This document shows, piece after piece, positions 1-8,687 of a stretch of DNA of 64,000 bases. A program made the position numbers and the translations under genes. How positions within the stretch are numbered: position 1 is the first letter of the stretch; every line of letters starts with the position of its first letter. Source of the DNA: Tabrizicola_A sp965284335 (lineage in GTDB: Bacteria > Pseudomonadota > Alphaproteobacteria > Rhodobacterales > Rhodobacteraceae); assembly GCF_965284335.1 (NCBI RefSeq), contig NZ_OZ260076.1; one strand, written 5' to 3'. The notes beneath the pieces were generated by a model that did not search any database, was not told where the DNA came from, and worked only from the letters and a program-made list of their open reading frames with translations.

Positions 1-199
1 CGACACATGGCTGTCGCAAATTTTTGCCGCAAAATCCGCCAATGGCGGCGTTGTGCGCCGTTCGATCGCTTGGGTTGACCATGAAATTGGCCGAGATCGC
101 TTTATCGACGAAGTGCGACGCCGCGGCTTTCGCCTGATCGCAAGCCGCAGCCAGTTCATCGTGATCTGCAACCGCGATCCGCTGCGCATTCTTCTGTGA
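1..199 (+). CDS. Small conserved protein, 3' end only
   Basis: An open frame enters from the left edge and stops at TGA 197-199, giving at least 65 residues with no in-frame start before the edge. The C-terminal part reads ...FRLIASRSQFIVICNRDPLRILL, and it contains VRRSIAWVDHEIGRDRF. It resembles a small (about 65-75 aa) conserved Rhodobacterales protein that I recall being labelled phosphoribosylanthranilate isomerase in databases. It is far too short to be that enzyme, so I assign no function. It converges on lipA across a pair of hairpins. Confidence 0.6.
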   Translation, partial: DTWLSQIFAAKSANGGVVRRSIAWVDHEIGRDRFIDEVRRRGFRLIASRSQFIVICNRDPLRILL

Positions 200-202
200 C
201 AT

Positions 203-249
203 CCGATTTTCGTCGAAAATCGGCACCGCGATTTTTCGACGAAAAATCG
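203..249. terminator. Tandem AT-rich hairpins between convergent genes
   Basis: Two perfect inverted repeats stand side by side. The first (203-223) has arms CCGATTTTCG/CGAAAATCGG around a single T. The second (229-249) has arms CGATTTTTCG/CGAAAAATCG around a single A. They fill the gap between the stop of the small upstream protein and the stop of lipA, so they could end transcription from both sides. The second hairpin is repeated almost exactly at 49250-49270. Confidence 0.7.
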
Positions 250-1227
250 TTACGCGCGCCCCAATTTCTCGTTGCGCGCAGATTGCAGCCGGGCAAAATC
301 GTCGCCTGCATGATAGCTTGAGCGCGTCAGCGGCGTCGCAGAGACCATCAAAAAGCCTTTGCCATAAGCGGCTTCCTCATAGCTTTTGAACTCGTCTGGC
401 GTCACAAACCGGTCCACCCGGTGGTGCTTGGGTGTGGGTTGCAGATATTGCCCGATCGTCAGAAAATCGACATCCGCCGCGCGCATGTCATCCATGACTT
501 GCAACACACCCTGACGGTCCTCTCCCAACCCAACCATAATCCCCGATTTGGTGAACATCGCGGGATCCAACTCTTTGACCTTTTGCAAAAGCCGCAGCGA
601 GTGAAAATACCGCGCACCGGGCCGCACTTCGAGATAAAGGCCCGGCACGGTTTCCAGATTGTGATTGAACACATCCGGCCGTGCCTCGACCACTTTTTCC
701 AAGGCAGAGGGCGGGCATTTCAGAAAATCCGGCGTCAGGATTTCAATCGTTGTGTCAGGAGACCGGTGGCGAATGGCGCGGATGGTCTGGGCGAAATGTT
801 CGGCCCCGCCATCTTCCAGATCATCGCGATCAACCGATGTGATGACCACATGTTTCAAACCAAGCTCACTGACCGCATGGGCCACCTTGCCCGGCTCAAA
901 GGCATCCAACGCCTGCGGCTTGCCCGTGGCCACGTTGCAAAAGGTGCAGCCACGGGTGCAAATCTCGCCCATGATCATCATGGTGGCGTGGCCTTGGCTC
1001 CAGCATTCGCCCACATTCGGGCAGCCGGCCTCTTCGCAGACCGTCACCAGCTTTTTCGATTTCAAAATCTCGCGCGTTTGCTTATAGCCCTCGGACGTCG
1101 GGGCCTTGACGCGGATCCACGAGGGTTTTTTCGGCTGCTCCTGATCGGGGCGATGGGCCTTTTCCGGGTGGCGTTGATCGGGCAGCTTGAGATCGCGCAA
1201 GGTATTTTCCCCCTGACTAAACGTCAT
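250..1227 (-). CDS. lipA: Lipoyl synthase
   Basis: Radical SAM enzyme that inserts two sulfurs into the octanoyl group of lipoate-dependent E2 and H proteins. Both iron-sulfur cluster motifs are visible: the LipA-specific CEEAGCPNVGEC that binds the auxiliary 4Fe-4S cluster, and CTRGCTFC, the CX3CX2C radical-SAM site. The glycine-rich VGLGE motif follows. With the ATG at 1227 the product is 325 aa, close to the usual 320. A GTG at 1248 in the same frame would lie over the GGGAAGG ribosome-binding sequence, so I prefer the ATG. The gene stands alone, facing aqpZ divergently. Confidence 0.96.
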   Translation of the reverse strand: MTFSQGENTLRDLKLPDQRHPEKAHRPDQEQPKKPSWIRVKAPTSEGYKQTREILKSKKLVTVCEEAGCPNVGECWSQGHATMMIMGEICTRGCTFCNVATGKPQALDAFEPGKVAHAVSELGLKHVVITSVDRDDLEDGGAEHFAQTIRAIRHRSPDTTIEILTPDFLKCPPSALEKVVEARPDVFNHNLETVPGLYLEVRPGARYFHSLRLLQKVKELDPAMFTKSGIMVGLGEDRQGVLQVMDDMRAADVDFLTIGQYLQPTPKHHRVDRFVTPDEFKSYEEAAYGKGFLMVSATPLTRSSYHAGDDFARLQSARNEKLGRA

Positions 1228-1362
1228 GCTTGTGTGTAACCTTCCCACACCCCAATGGCAACGGGCCTAGCCCTGCGCGGCGGTCATGGCGCCATTCGCC
1301 ACAAGCAAGGCCGAGACCATTTTAAAACGCATATTTTGGGGCAAAGAAATTTTGGAGGAACT

Positions 1363-2037
1363 ATGTCAAAGAAACTGATTGCAGAGGCTTTGGGCACATT
1401 CATTTTGGTTCTGTTTGGTTGTGGTGCCGCGGTGATCGGCGGTAATGCGATTGGCTTTACCGGCATTTCACTTGCCTTTGGTCTGGCCATTGTGGCCGCC
1501 GCCTATGGGCTGGGGGCCATGTCTGGCGCGCATCTGAACCCGGCGGTCTCTTTTGGAATGGTCGCCGCTGGCCGCATGTCGGTGGGCGATGCGGTGCAAT
1601 ATTCCGGGGCGCAGATTCTGGGCGCGATCTTGGGTGCGGCGGTGCTCTATCTGATCGCCTCAGGCAGCGCTGGGTGGACTGGCGGGCTTGGGGCCAATGG
1701 TTATGGCCCGGGCTATCTGGGGGAATATTCGCTGACCGCCGCCCTAGTCTTTGAGTTTGTGATGACCTTTGTCTTTGTCACCGTGATTCTGGGGGCAACC
1801 GGCACAGGTGCGGCGGCGGGCTTTGCCGGTTTGGCCATTGGTCTGACGCTGGCGGCCATTCACCTTGTGGGCATCAATGTGACCGGGGTTTCGGTCAACC
1901 CCGCACGGTCGATTGGTCCGGCGCTCTTTTCGGGCGGTGCGTCCTTGGCGCAGCTTTGGGTCTTCATCCTTGCCCCCTTGGCGGGGGGGCTCGTTGCCGG
2001 TGCGGTCTACAAAGCGGGCGTGACGCGCGCGGAGTAA
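1363..2037 (+). CDS. aqpZ: Aquaporin Z-type water channel
   Basis: Major intrinsic protein family, 224 aa, with six hydrophobic segments and the two half-helix motifs HLNPAVSFG and SVNPARSIG that form the pore constriction. Thr/His/Arg positions in the channel suggest a water-selective aquaporin rather than a glycerol facilitator. The frame is open further upstream, but ATG 1363 is preceded by GGAGG at 1354-1358 and begins MSKKLIAEALGTF, the normal family N-terminus. A rho-independent terminator follows the gene, so it is probably monocistronic. Confidence 0.94.
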   Translation: MSKKLIAEALGTFILVLFGCGAAVIGGNAIGFTGISLAFGLAIVAAAYGLGAMSGAHLNPAVSFGMVAAGRMSVGDAVQYSGAQILGAILGAAVLYLIASGSAGWTGGLGANGYGPGYLGEYSLTAALVFEFVMTFVFVTVILGATGTGAAAGFAGLAIGLTLAAIHLVGINVTGVSVNPARSIGPALFSGGASLAQLWVFILAPLAGGLVAGAVYKAGVTRAE

Positions 2038-2074
2038 TTCGCGCGGACCGGCAGCGTAAAGACCTGCGACCGAA

Positions 2075-2109
2075 GGGCGCGGAGGCAATAGCCCCCCCCG
2101 CGCCCTTTT
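2075..2109 (+). terminator. Rho-independent terminator after aqpZ
   Basis: Stem GGGCGCGG (2075-2082) pairs with CCGCGCCC (2098-2105), followed by TTTT. It lies 37 bases after the aqpZ stop and before the LysE-family gene. Confidence 0.75.
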
Positions 2110-2166
2110 CATTGCCGCTTGATCCATGTCACAGACATCGCAGGCCATCCCTGCCAGTTGGACTGC

Positions 2167-2724
2167 ATGTCTTTGATCGAACTGACCTTTGCCCTTTTGG
2201 TCCTGCTGGCCACACCCGGACCGACCAACACGCTCATGGCACTGGCCGGGGCGCAAGGAAAGCGCGTCGCCTTTGTGCTGCCCTTGGTGGAACTGGCCGC
2301 CTATCTGACAAGCGTTATCCCGCTGTCGATCTGGGGGCACCGTTGGCTCGAGGCCGCACCGATGCTGCGCCTTGTCTTAACGCTTTTCGCGGCCTTTTGG
2401 GTGGCGACACTTGCGCTGCGTTTGTGGCGGCAGGCCGGGCTTGGTGTGACCAAAGACGCGCGCAGCGTGACCCCCGCTCAGGTTGCCATCACAACGCTTT
2501 TGAACCCCAAGGCGCTGGTTTTCGGTTTGGTCCTGATCCCGCAATCATCAGATCTGACACTTGGGCTGTGCATCTTTGCCGGGCTGGTCCTTATCGTGTC
2601 TGTGGGTTGGATGTGGGTCGGCGCCAGAATCTCGGGCCGTTATGCACCGATGGTGAACCGGGGCGGCGCGGTTTGGTTGGGAATTATGGCCGCAAGCCTG
2701 CTTGGCCGTGCCTTAAGCGCCTGA
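2167..2724 (+). CDS. LysE/RhtB-family amino acid exporter
   Basis: Inner-membrane exporter of the LysE superfamily, 185 aa with five to six hydrophobic segments. The family signature near the N-terminus is seen as LLATPGPTNTLMA. Homologues export lysine, threonine, homoserine or related metabolites; the substrate cannot be read from sequence. The frame is open from 2119, but ATG 2167 gives MSLIELTFALL, which places the first membrane helix at the start as is usual. The ribosome-binding site is weak (TTGGA). Lies between the aqpZ terminator and typA. Confidence 0.85.
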   Translation: MSLIELTFALLVLLATPGPTNTLMALAGAQGKRVAFVLPLVELAAYLTSVIPLSIWGHRWLEAAPMLRLVLTLFAAFWVATLALRLWRQAGLGVTKDARSVTPAQVAITTLLNPKALVFGLVLIPQSSDLTLGLCIFAGLVLIVSVGWMWVGARISGRYAPMVNRGGAVWLGIMAASLLGRALSA

Positions 2725-2824
2725 CGGCGACTTGATCGAACAGCTTGGCAAGGTTCCTCTGGCGTTTCTGGCCCACCTCCTGTATGGCCCGCGCCAAAGC
2801 TGAAAAAGAAAGAGACCCCTCCCG

Positions 2825-4642
2825 ATGGAGCTTCGCAACATCGCCATCATCGCGCACGTCGACCATGGCAAAACCACCCTTGTGGACGAACTGCTGAAAC
2901 AGTCCGGTTCCTTCCGCGACAATCAAGCCGTTTCCGAACGCGCGATGGACAGCAACGATATCGAACGCGAGCGTGGCATCACGATTTTGGCCAAATGCAC
3001 CTCGCTGGAATGGAAGGGCGCGCGCATCAACATCGTTGACACCCCCGGCCACGCCGATTTTGGCGGTGAGGTGGAGCGCATCTTGTCGATGGTGGACGGG
3101 GTTGTGCTCTTGGTGGACGCCGCCGAAGGCCCGATGCCGCAGACAAAATTCGTGACCTCCAAGGCGCTGGCCTTGGGCCTGCGTCCGATTGTGGTGCTGA
3201 ACAAGGTCGACAAGCCCGACGCCGAACCGGCTCGCGCGCTGAACGAGGTTTTCGATCTGTTTGCCAACCTTGGCGCCACGGACGAACAGCTTGATTTCCC
3301 GCATCTTTACGCTTCGGGCCGCTCTGGCTGGGCCGATGCCGAATTGGATGGCCCACGCAAGGATCTGAGCGCGCTTTTCGATCTTGTGATGCGCCATGTT
3401 CCGGCCCCGGCGCAGATTTCGCGCCGCAATGAGCCCTTCCAGATGCTGGCCACCACCCTGTCAGCCGACCCCTTCATCGGCCGCATTCTGACCGGCCGGG
3501 TTGAGGCGGGCACCCTGCGCGCGGGCGAAACCATCAAGGCGATCACCCGTGACGGCGAACGGATTGAACAATTCCGCGTCTCGAAGGTGCTGGCGTTCCG
3601 GGGTCTGACGCAGACCCCGATTGATGTGGCAGAGGCGGGCGACATCGTGACCTTGGCCGGCATGTCCAAGGCCACCGTGGCCGACACCTTGTGCGCTTTG
3701 GAAATCGACACCCCCCTGCCCGCACAACCCATTGATCCGCCGACCATCTCGGTGACCTTCGGCATCAACGATTCACCGTTTGCCGGCAAAGAAGGCTCAA
3801 AGGTGCAAAGCCGCGTCATTCGCGAGCGCCTGATGAAAGAGGCCGAGATCAACGTGGCCATCAAGGTGTCAGACACCGAATCTGGCGACGCCTTCGAAGT
3901 GGCCGGTCGCGGCGAATTGCAGATGGGCGTTTTGATCGAAAACATGCGTCGTGAAGGGTTTGAGCTGTCGATCAGCCGCCCGCGCGTGCTGTTTCGTGAC
4001 ATCGACGGCGTCAAGCATGAGCCGATCGAAGAAGTCACCATCGACGTTGATGACGAATACACCGGCCCGGTGATCGAAAAACTGACCGGCCCGCGCAAGG
4101 GCGAGTTGGTTGAGATGAAACCCGCCGGTGCGGGCAAAACCCGCATCATCGCGCATGTCCCCTCGCGCGGGCTGATCGGCTATCACGGTCAGTTTATGAC
4201 CGATACCCGCGGCACGGGCGTTCTGAACCGCGTGTTCCACGATTGGGCGCCGCATCGTGGCCCCATCGAAGGGCGTCGTCAGGGCGTGCTGATCTCTATC
4301 GAAACCGGCGTTTCGGTGGCCTATGCGATGTGGAAGCTGGAAGATCGCGGCCATTTCTTTATTGGCGTGCAAGAGCCGATCTACACCGGCATGATCCTTG
4401 GCGAGCATAACCGCGACAATGATCTTGAGATCAACGCGCTCAAGGGCAAGCAATTGACCAACGTGCGCGCCTCGGGCACTGATGAAGCGGTGCGCTTGAC
4501 CACGCCGGTCAAGATGTCGTTGGAACAGTGCATCGCCTATATCGACGATGATGAGCTGGTCGAAGTGACGCCGAAATCGGTGCGGATGCGAAAGCGCTAT
4601 CTTGATCCGAATGAGCGCAAACGCAATCGCAGCAAAGAGTGA
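2825..4642 (+). CDS. typA: Translational GTPase TypA/BipA
   Basis: 605-aa ribosome-associated GTPase that acts in 50S assembly and stress or low-temperature growth. G1 is AHVDHGKTT near residue 10, G2 is around RERGITI, G3 is DTPGHADF and G4 is NKVDKPDA. These are followed by EF-G-like beta-barrel and alpha-beta domains and the TypA-specific C-terminal domain (SLEQCIAYI, KSVRMRKRYLD). Length matches the family. A strong terminator directly follows, so it ends its own unit. Confidence 0.97.
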   Translation: MELRNIAIIAHVDHGKTTLVDELLKQSGSFRDNQAVSERAMDSNDIERERGITILAKCTSLEWKGARINIVDTPGHADFGGEVERILSMVDGVVLLVDAAEGPMPQTKFVTSKALALGLRPIVVLNKVDKPDAEPARALNEVFDLFANLGATDEQLDFPHLYASGRSGWADAELDGPRKDLSALFDLVMRHVPAPAQISRRNEPFQMLATTLSADPFIGRILTGRVEAGTLRAGETIKAITRDGERIEQFRVSKVLAFRGLTQTPIDVAEAGDIVTLAGMSKATVADTLCALEIDTPLPAQPIDPPTISVTFGINDSPFAGKEGSKVQSRVIRERLMKEAEINVAIKVSDTESGDAFEVAGRGELQMGVLIENMRREGFELSISRPRVLFRDIDGVKHEPIEEVTIDVDDEYTGPVIEKLTGPRKGELVEMKPAGAGKTRIIAHVPSRGLIGYHGQFMTDTRGTGVLNRVFHDWAPHRGPIEGRRQGVLISIETGVSVAYAMWKLEDRGHFFIGVQEPIYTGMILGEHNRDNDLEINALKGKQLTNVRASGTDEAVRLTTPVKMSLEQCIAYIDDDELVEVTPKSVRMRKRYLDPNERKRNRSKE

Positions 4643-4653
4643 TTTATGAATAG

Positions 4654-4679
4654 AAAACCGCCCCTTGGGGCGGTTTTTT
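4654..4679 (+). terminator. Rho-independent terminator after typA
   Basis: AAAACCGCCCC, a TT loop and GGGGCGGTTTTTT form a near-perfect stem with a T-run, 12 bases beyond the typA stop. Because the convergent amidotransferase gene ends at 4711, it may work in both directions. Confidence 0.92.
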
Positions 4680-4710
4680 CATCCGATACGTTAGGGTTGA
4701 AATCAGATTG

Positions 4711-5505
4711 TTAGGCGGCCTCGGCCAATCGGCACGGCATAAAGCTTTCGACCTTCACATTCGCCCCCTCAAAGGTGCAAAAGCTCGCGCTTGGAACTTC
4801 GTTCCAACCGCCCTCTTCCGCCTCAAGCGGTTCGGAGACCACGGCCATGCCGCCGCGCGTTGCTGACCAACGGTAATACAGCGAAGGCGCGTTTTCATCG
4901 GTGGCATAGCGCAACGCGTAAAGACGGTGGCCATCCGACAAGGCCGCTGTCATCCGCAGATAGGGCAAGGCCCCTTTGGCCCGTGCAAGGCCGATAAACC
5001 GCGCCGAAGCGCGTTCCAGCGCGCCGCGCGGGTCGCCATCCAGCCCTTCGGCCAAGGCCACCAGAAAGATCGCCTCAGAATCCGTGGCCCCTTTGCGCGC
5101 GCAATAAAGACTGTCGGGGATCATCATATCGGCGTCACGGCGGAATTGGTCATAGCCGCCCACCTGCCCGTTATGCATGAAACTCCACTGCCCATGCACG
5201 AAGGGGTGGCAGTTGTTGCGGCTGGTGGCGGTGCCGGTCGAGGCGCGCACATGGGCCAGAAACAGGCCCGATTTGACCTGCGCGGTCAGGCTGCGCAGGT
5301 TCGGATCAGACCAGGCGGGCATCACATCGCGGTAAAGCCCAGGCTCGGGCCGGTCGGCATACCAGGCCACGCCAAAACCATCTGCGTTGATGGCGGAATG
5401 GCACTGCGTGGCGCAATGGCTTTGGTGGATTAACGAATGACCGGGGCGGCTGATGATCTCCTCAAGGAAAATCGGCGCCCCTGCGTAAGCGGCCCAGCGA
5501 CACAT
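4711..5505 (-). CDS. Class II glutamine amidotransferase
   Basis: 264-aa protein with an N-terminal nucleophile hydrolase fold: Cys2 (MCRWAAYAG) is the expected nucleophile, and RASTGTATSRNNCHPF plus FMHNGQVGGY are the glutamine-binding motifs of the YafJ/EgtC group. No second synthetase domain is present, so the acceptor of the released ammonia is unknown. In other bacteria relatives act in ergothioneine synthesis, but no egtB or egtD is nearby, so I do not assign that role. Transcribed towards typA and separated from the alaS unit by a terminator. Confidence 0.88.
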   Translation of the reverse strand: MCRWAAYAGAPIFLEEIISRPGHSLIHQSHCATQCHSAINADGFGVAWYADRPEPGLYRDVMPAWSDPNLRSLTAQVKSGLFLAHVRASTGTATSRNNCHPFVHGQWSFMHNGQVGGYDQFRRDADMMIPDSLYCARKGATDSEAIFLVALAEGLDGDPRGALERASARFIGLARAKGALPYLRMTAALSDGHRLYALRYATDENAPSLYYRWSATRGGMAVVSEPLEAEEGGWNEVPSASFCTFEGANVKVESFMPCRLAEAA

Positions 5506-5575
5506 CAGCGCCGCCCATATCTTGGTAACATTGCCTGCCTCATGGTGTTTTTTTGAAGATTACCACGAAAAAGGC

Positions 5576-5605
5576 AAATTGCGCGGGGAATTTTCCGCGC
5601 AATTT
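5576..5605 (-). terminator. Terminator of the alaS-DUF1330 unit
   Basis: Arms AAATTGCGCGG (5576-5586) and CCGCGCAATTT (5595-5605) form an 11-bp perfect stem. On the minus strand it begins three bases after the DUF1330 stop and is followed by a TTTTT run further downstream. Confidence 0.75.
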
Positions 5606-5607
5606 TC

Positions 5608-5898
5608 TCATTCGGCCTCTTCCACCACCATCAGATCACGCACCGATGCGCCACGGGCATGGGACAAGGCCGTCTGATAGGCGTCAGAGTGATAACACTC
5701 CACCGCCTTTTCCAAGGACGGAAAGCGCGCCACCACATTGCGCGGGCGGTCCTTGCCTTCAAGCTGCACATAGCGACCGGCGCGGGCCAGAAAATAGCCG
5801 CCATGCGCGGCAATTGCCGGGCCTGCAAGGGCGGCATACTTGCCATAAGCCTCGGCGTCGGTCACCTCGACATGGGCAATCCACAGGGCTGTCGGCAT
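5608..5898 (-). CDS. DUF1330 family protein
   Basis: 96-aa protein with the dimeric ferredoxin-like fold expected of DUF1330: WIAHVEVTDAEAYGKYAALAG at the start, the conserved GGYFLARAG, and VVARFPSLEKAVECYHSDAY towards the end. Its biochemical role is unknown in the family. The start codon lies one base after the alaS stop (TGACATG), so it is almost certainly co-transcribed and translationally coupled with alaS. A terminator follows. Confidence 0.88.
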   Translation of the reverse strand: MPTALWIAHVEVTDAEAYGKYAALAGPAIAAHGGYFLARAGRYVQLEGKDRPRNVVARFPSLEKAVECYHSDAYQTALSHARGASVRDLMVVEEAE

Positions 5899-5899
5899 G

Positions 5900-8554
5900 T
5901 CAGGCCTCCAACGCGGCTTCGACCGCCTTCAGCGCCGCATCGGCCAGCGCAATATCTGCACCGCCCCCTTGCGCCATATCCGGGCGGCCACCGCCGCCCT
6001 TGCCCCCCAGCGCCTCAACCGCCGCTTTGGCCAGCGTCACGGCTGAAATCCGGTCGGTCATATCCGCCGTTACCCCCGCCGCAACCGCAGGCTTGGCCCC
6101 GGTGTCAGCAATCAGCACCACCGCACCCGAGCCAATGCGCGCCTTCATCTCGTCGATGATCGCGGGCAGATCCTTGCCCGAAACCCCGGACATGACCTGA
6201 GCGATCAGCTTGATGCCGTTGATCTCTTTGACCTCAGGCCCACCCGAAGTGCCGCCCATCGCCAACTCCCGGCGCAAGCTCGCCACTTCGTTTTGCAACG
6301 CCTTGCGCTCGTCCATCATCGCGCGCAGACGGTCCGCCAACTCGGCAGGGGCCGCTTTCAAGACCGCCGCCGCCTCCATCAACTTGGTCTCTTGCGCCTT
6401 AAGATAGTCAATCGCCGCCTGCCCCGTCAGTGCCTCAAACCGGCGCACACCGGCGGATGAGGCGCTTTCGCCCAAAGCCACAAAAGCCCCAATATCCCCC
6501 GTGCGCGCCACATGGGTGCCGCCACACAGTTCCAACGAATAGGTGTTGCCGTCAGCCCCCTTGGCCGACCCTTCCAACACGCCCATCGACACAACACGCA
6601 CTTCTTCGCCGTATTTCTCACCGAAAAGCGCCTGCGCGCCCAAGGCGCGGGCATCGTCGGGCGTCATGATGCGCGTCTCAACCGAAGAGTTTTGCCGGAT
6701 AAAGGCGTTCACTTCCGCCTCAACCTGCTGCAACTCGGCTGGCGTCATCGCCGTGGCATGGCTGAAATCGAAACGCAGACGATCCGGCGCGTTCAAGCTA
6801 CCCTTTTGGGCGACATGATCACCCAGCGCGCGACGCAGCGCCTCATGCAAGAGGTGCGTTGCCGAATGGTTGGCGCGGATTTGCGCACGGCGGGAATGGC
6901 TCACCTCCAGCTTGGCGGGTTGGCCGCGCAGGATGGTGCCTTCGGTGACGGTTGCCACATGAATGAACACTCCGGCGGTCTTGCGGGTGTCGGTCACCTC
7001 AGCCATGCCGGTTTGGGTGCGGATCAGCCCCTGATCGCCCACTTGCCCGCCGCTTTCGGCGTAGAAGGGCGACTGGTTCACCACGATTTGCACAGATGTA
7101 CCAACCTCGGCAGCCCCAATTTCAGCCCCATCGCGCACCAGCGCGTTGATCTGGCCTTCGGCAGTTTCAAACTCATAGCCGAGGAATTCCGTCGGCCCAT
7201 GGGTTTCGGCCAGACCGAACCAGATCGCGGCATCCGCCGTGCCACCGGCACCCGACCACGCCGCGCGGGCCTTGGCCTTTTGCTCTTCCATCGCGGCATC
7301 AAAGCCTTGGACATCCACAGCACGGGCCTTCTCGCGCAAAACGTCTTGCGTCAGGTCCAAGGGGAAGCCGTAGGTGTCATAAAGCTTGAACGCCACCTGC
7401 CCAGGCAGATCGGCGCCGTCGGGCAGACGGTCCAACTCATCATTCAACAGACGCAACCCACGGTCGAGCGTGGTCTTGAACCGGGTCTCTTCCAGCTTCA
7501 GCGTCTCTTCGATCAGGCTTTGCGCGCGGGTCAGTTCGGGGTAAGCCGCCCCCATCTGACGCACCAAGGCCGGCACCAGACGGAACATCACCGGATCTTG
7601 CGCCCCGAGCATATGGGCATGGCGCATGGCCCGGCGCATGATCCGGCGCAGCACATAGCCGCGACCTTCGTTTGACGGCGTCACACCATCGGCAATCAGG
7701 AACGAGACCGAGCGCAGGTGGTCGGCAATCACCCGGTGGCTGGTTTTGCCTTTGCCATCAGGGTCAGAGTTCGTGGCATGCGCGCTGGCCTCGATCAGGC
7801 TGCGCATCAGGTCGGTGTCGTAATTGTCATGCTTGCCCTGCAAAAGCGCGCCAATCCGCTCCAGCCCCATGCCGGTGTCGATCGACTGCATCTCCAAGGG
7901 CACCAAACGCCCATCAGCGAACTGTTCGTTCTGCATGAAGACGTTGTTCCAAATTTCGATGAAACGGTCGCCATCCTCATCGGCGCTGCCGGGCGGGCCA
8001 CCCCAGATGCTGGGGCCGTGATCGTAGAAAATCTCGGTGCAGGGGCCGCAAGGGCCGGTCGGGCCCATACGCCAGAAGTTGTCATCGGTGGCAATGCGGA
8101 TGATCCGTTCATCCGGCAGGCCTGCGACCTTTTTCCAGATTTGGGCGGCCTCATCGTCAGTATGGTAAACGGTGACGGTCAGCTTGTCCTTGGCCAGACC
8201 AAAATCCTTGGTCAGCAATTCCCAAGCAAAAGCAATCGCCTGATCCTTGAAATAATCACCAAAGGAAAAATTCCCAAGCATTTCAAAGAAGGTATGGTGC
8301 CGCGCGGTATAGCCGACATTGTCCAAATCATTGTGCTTGCCGCCTGCCCGCACACATTTCTGCGCGGTGGTTGCGCGCTTGTAGTCGCGGGTTTCCACAC
8401 CGGTAAAGCAGTTCTTGAACTGCACCATGCCCGAGTTGGTGAACATCAAGGTCGGGTCATTGCGCGGCACAAGGGGGCTGCTGTCCACATGCCGGTGGCC
8501 ATTGCGGACGAAAAAATCAGTGAATGTCGAGCGGATGTCGTTCAAGGACGCCAT
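5900..8554 (-). CDS. alaS: Alanyl-tRNA synthetase
   Basis: 884-aa class II synthetase that charges tRNA-Ala. The catalytic core starts at MASLNDIRSTFTDFF, with FTNSGMVQFK and GPCGPCTEI typical of AlaRS. The editing domain carries the zinc-binding HSATHLLHEAL and the later CGGTHV motif, and the C-terminal C-Ala domain is glycine-rich (GGKGGGGRPDMAQGGG). Full family length. GAAGGGG precedes the ATG. Followed at one base by DUF1330; recA lies upstream in the same orientation but is separated by its own terminator. Confidence 0.98.
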   Translation of the reverse strand: MASLNDIRSTFTDFFVRNGHRHVDSSPLVPRNDPTLMFTNSGMVQFKNCFTGVETRDYKRATTAQKCVRAGGKHNDLDNVGYTARHHTFFEMLGNFSFGDYFKDQAIAFAWELLTKDFGLAKDKLTVTVYHTDDEAAQIWKKVAGLPDERIIRIATDDNFWRMGPTGPCGPCTEIFYDHGPSIWGGPPGSADEDGDRFIEIWNNVFMQNEQFADGRLVPLEMQSIDTGMGLERIGALLQGKHDNYDTDLMRSLIEASAHATNSDPDGKGKTSHRVIADHLRSVSFLIADGVTPSNEGRGYVLRRIMRRAMRHAHMLGAQDPVMFRLVPALVRQMGAAYPELTRAQSLIEETLKLEETRFKTTLDRGLRLLNDELDRLPDGADLPGQVAFKLYDTYGFPLDLTQDVLREKARAVDVQGFDAAMEEQKAKARAAWSGAGGTADAAIWFGLAETHGPTEFLGYEFETAEGQINALVRDGAEIGAAEVGTSVQIVVNQSPFYAESGGQVGDQGLIRTQTGMAEVTDTRKTAGVFIHVATVTEGTILRGQPAKLEVSHSRRAQIRANHSATHLLHEALRRALGDHVAQKGSLNAPDRLRFDFSHATAMTPAELQQVEAEVNAFIRQNSSVETRIMTPDDARALGAQALFGEKYGEEVRVVSMGVLEGSAKGADGNTYSLELCGGTHVARTGDIGAFVALGESASSAGVRRFEALTGQAAIDYLKAQETKLMEAAAVLKAAPAELADRLRAMMDERKALQNEVASLRRELAMGGTSGGPEVKEINGIKLIAQVMSGVSGKDLPAIIDEMKARIGSGAVVLIADTGAKPAVAAGVTADMTDRISAVTLAKAAVEALGGKGGGGRPDMAQGGGADIALADAALKAVEAALEA

Positions 8555-8637
8555 GGGAACCCCTTCGGGATGCGGTTTCGCACCCGTTTAGCCCCGCCTG
8601 CCCGCCCTGTCCACGGGCATAATTCCGCAACAAACAC

Positions 8638-8665
8638 AAAGGCCAGAGCAGATGCTCTGGCCTTT
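8638..8665 (-). terminator. Rho-independent terminator after recA
   Basis: AAAGGCCAGAGCA, a GA loop and TGCTCTGGCCTTT form a 13-bp perfect stem about 20 bases after the recA stop; the minus strand continues TTTGTG. Confidence 0.88.
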
Positions 8666-8687
8666 GATTTGATCTGCCGGATCAGGA

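Noticed and set aside
1..199. Phosphoribosylanthranilate isomerase
   Set aside because: The fragment ends as a small protein with no TIM-barrel motifs; the name recalled for relatives is probably an annotation error.
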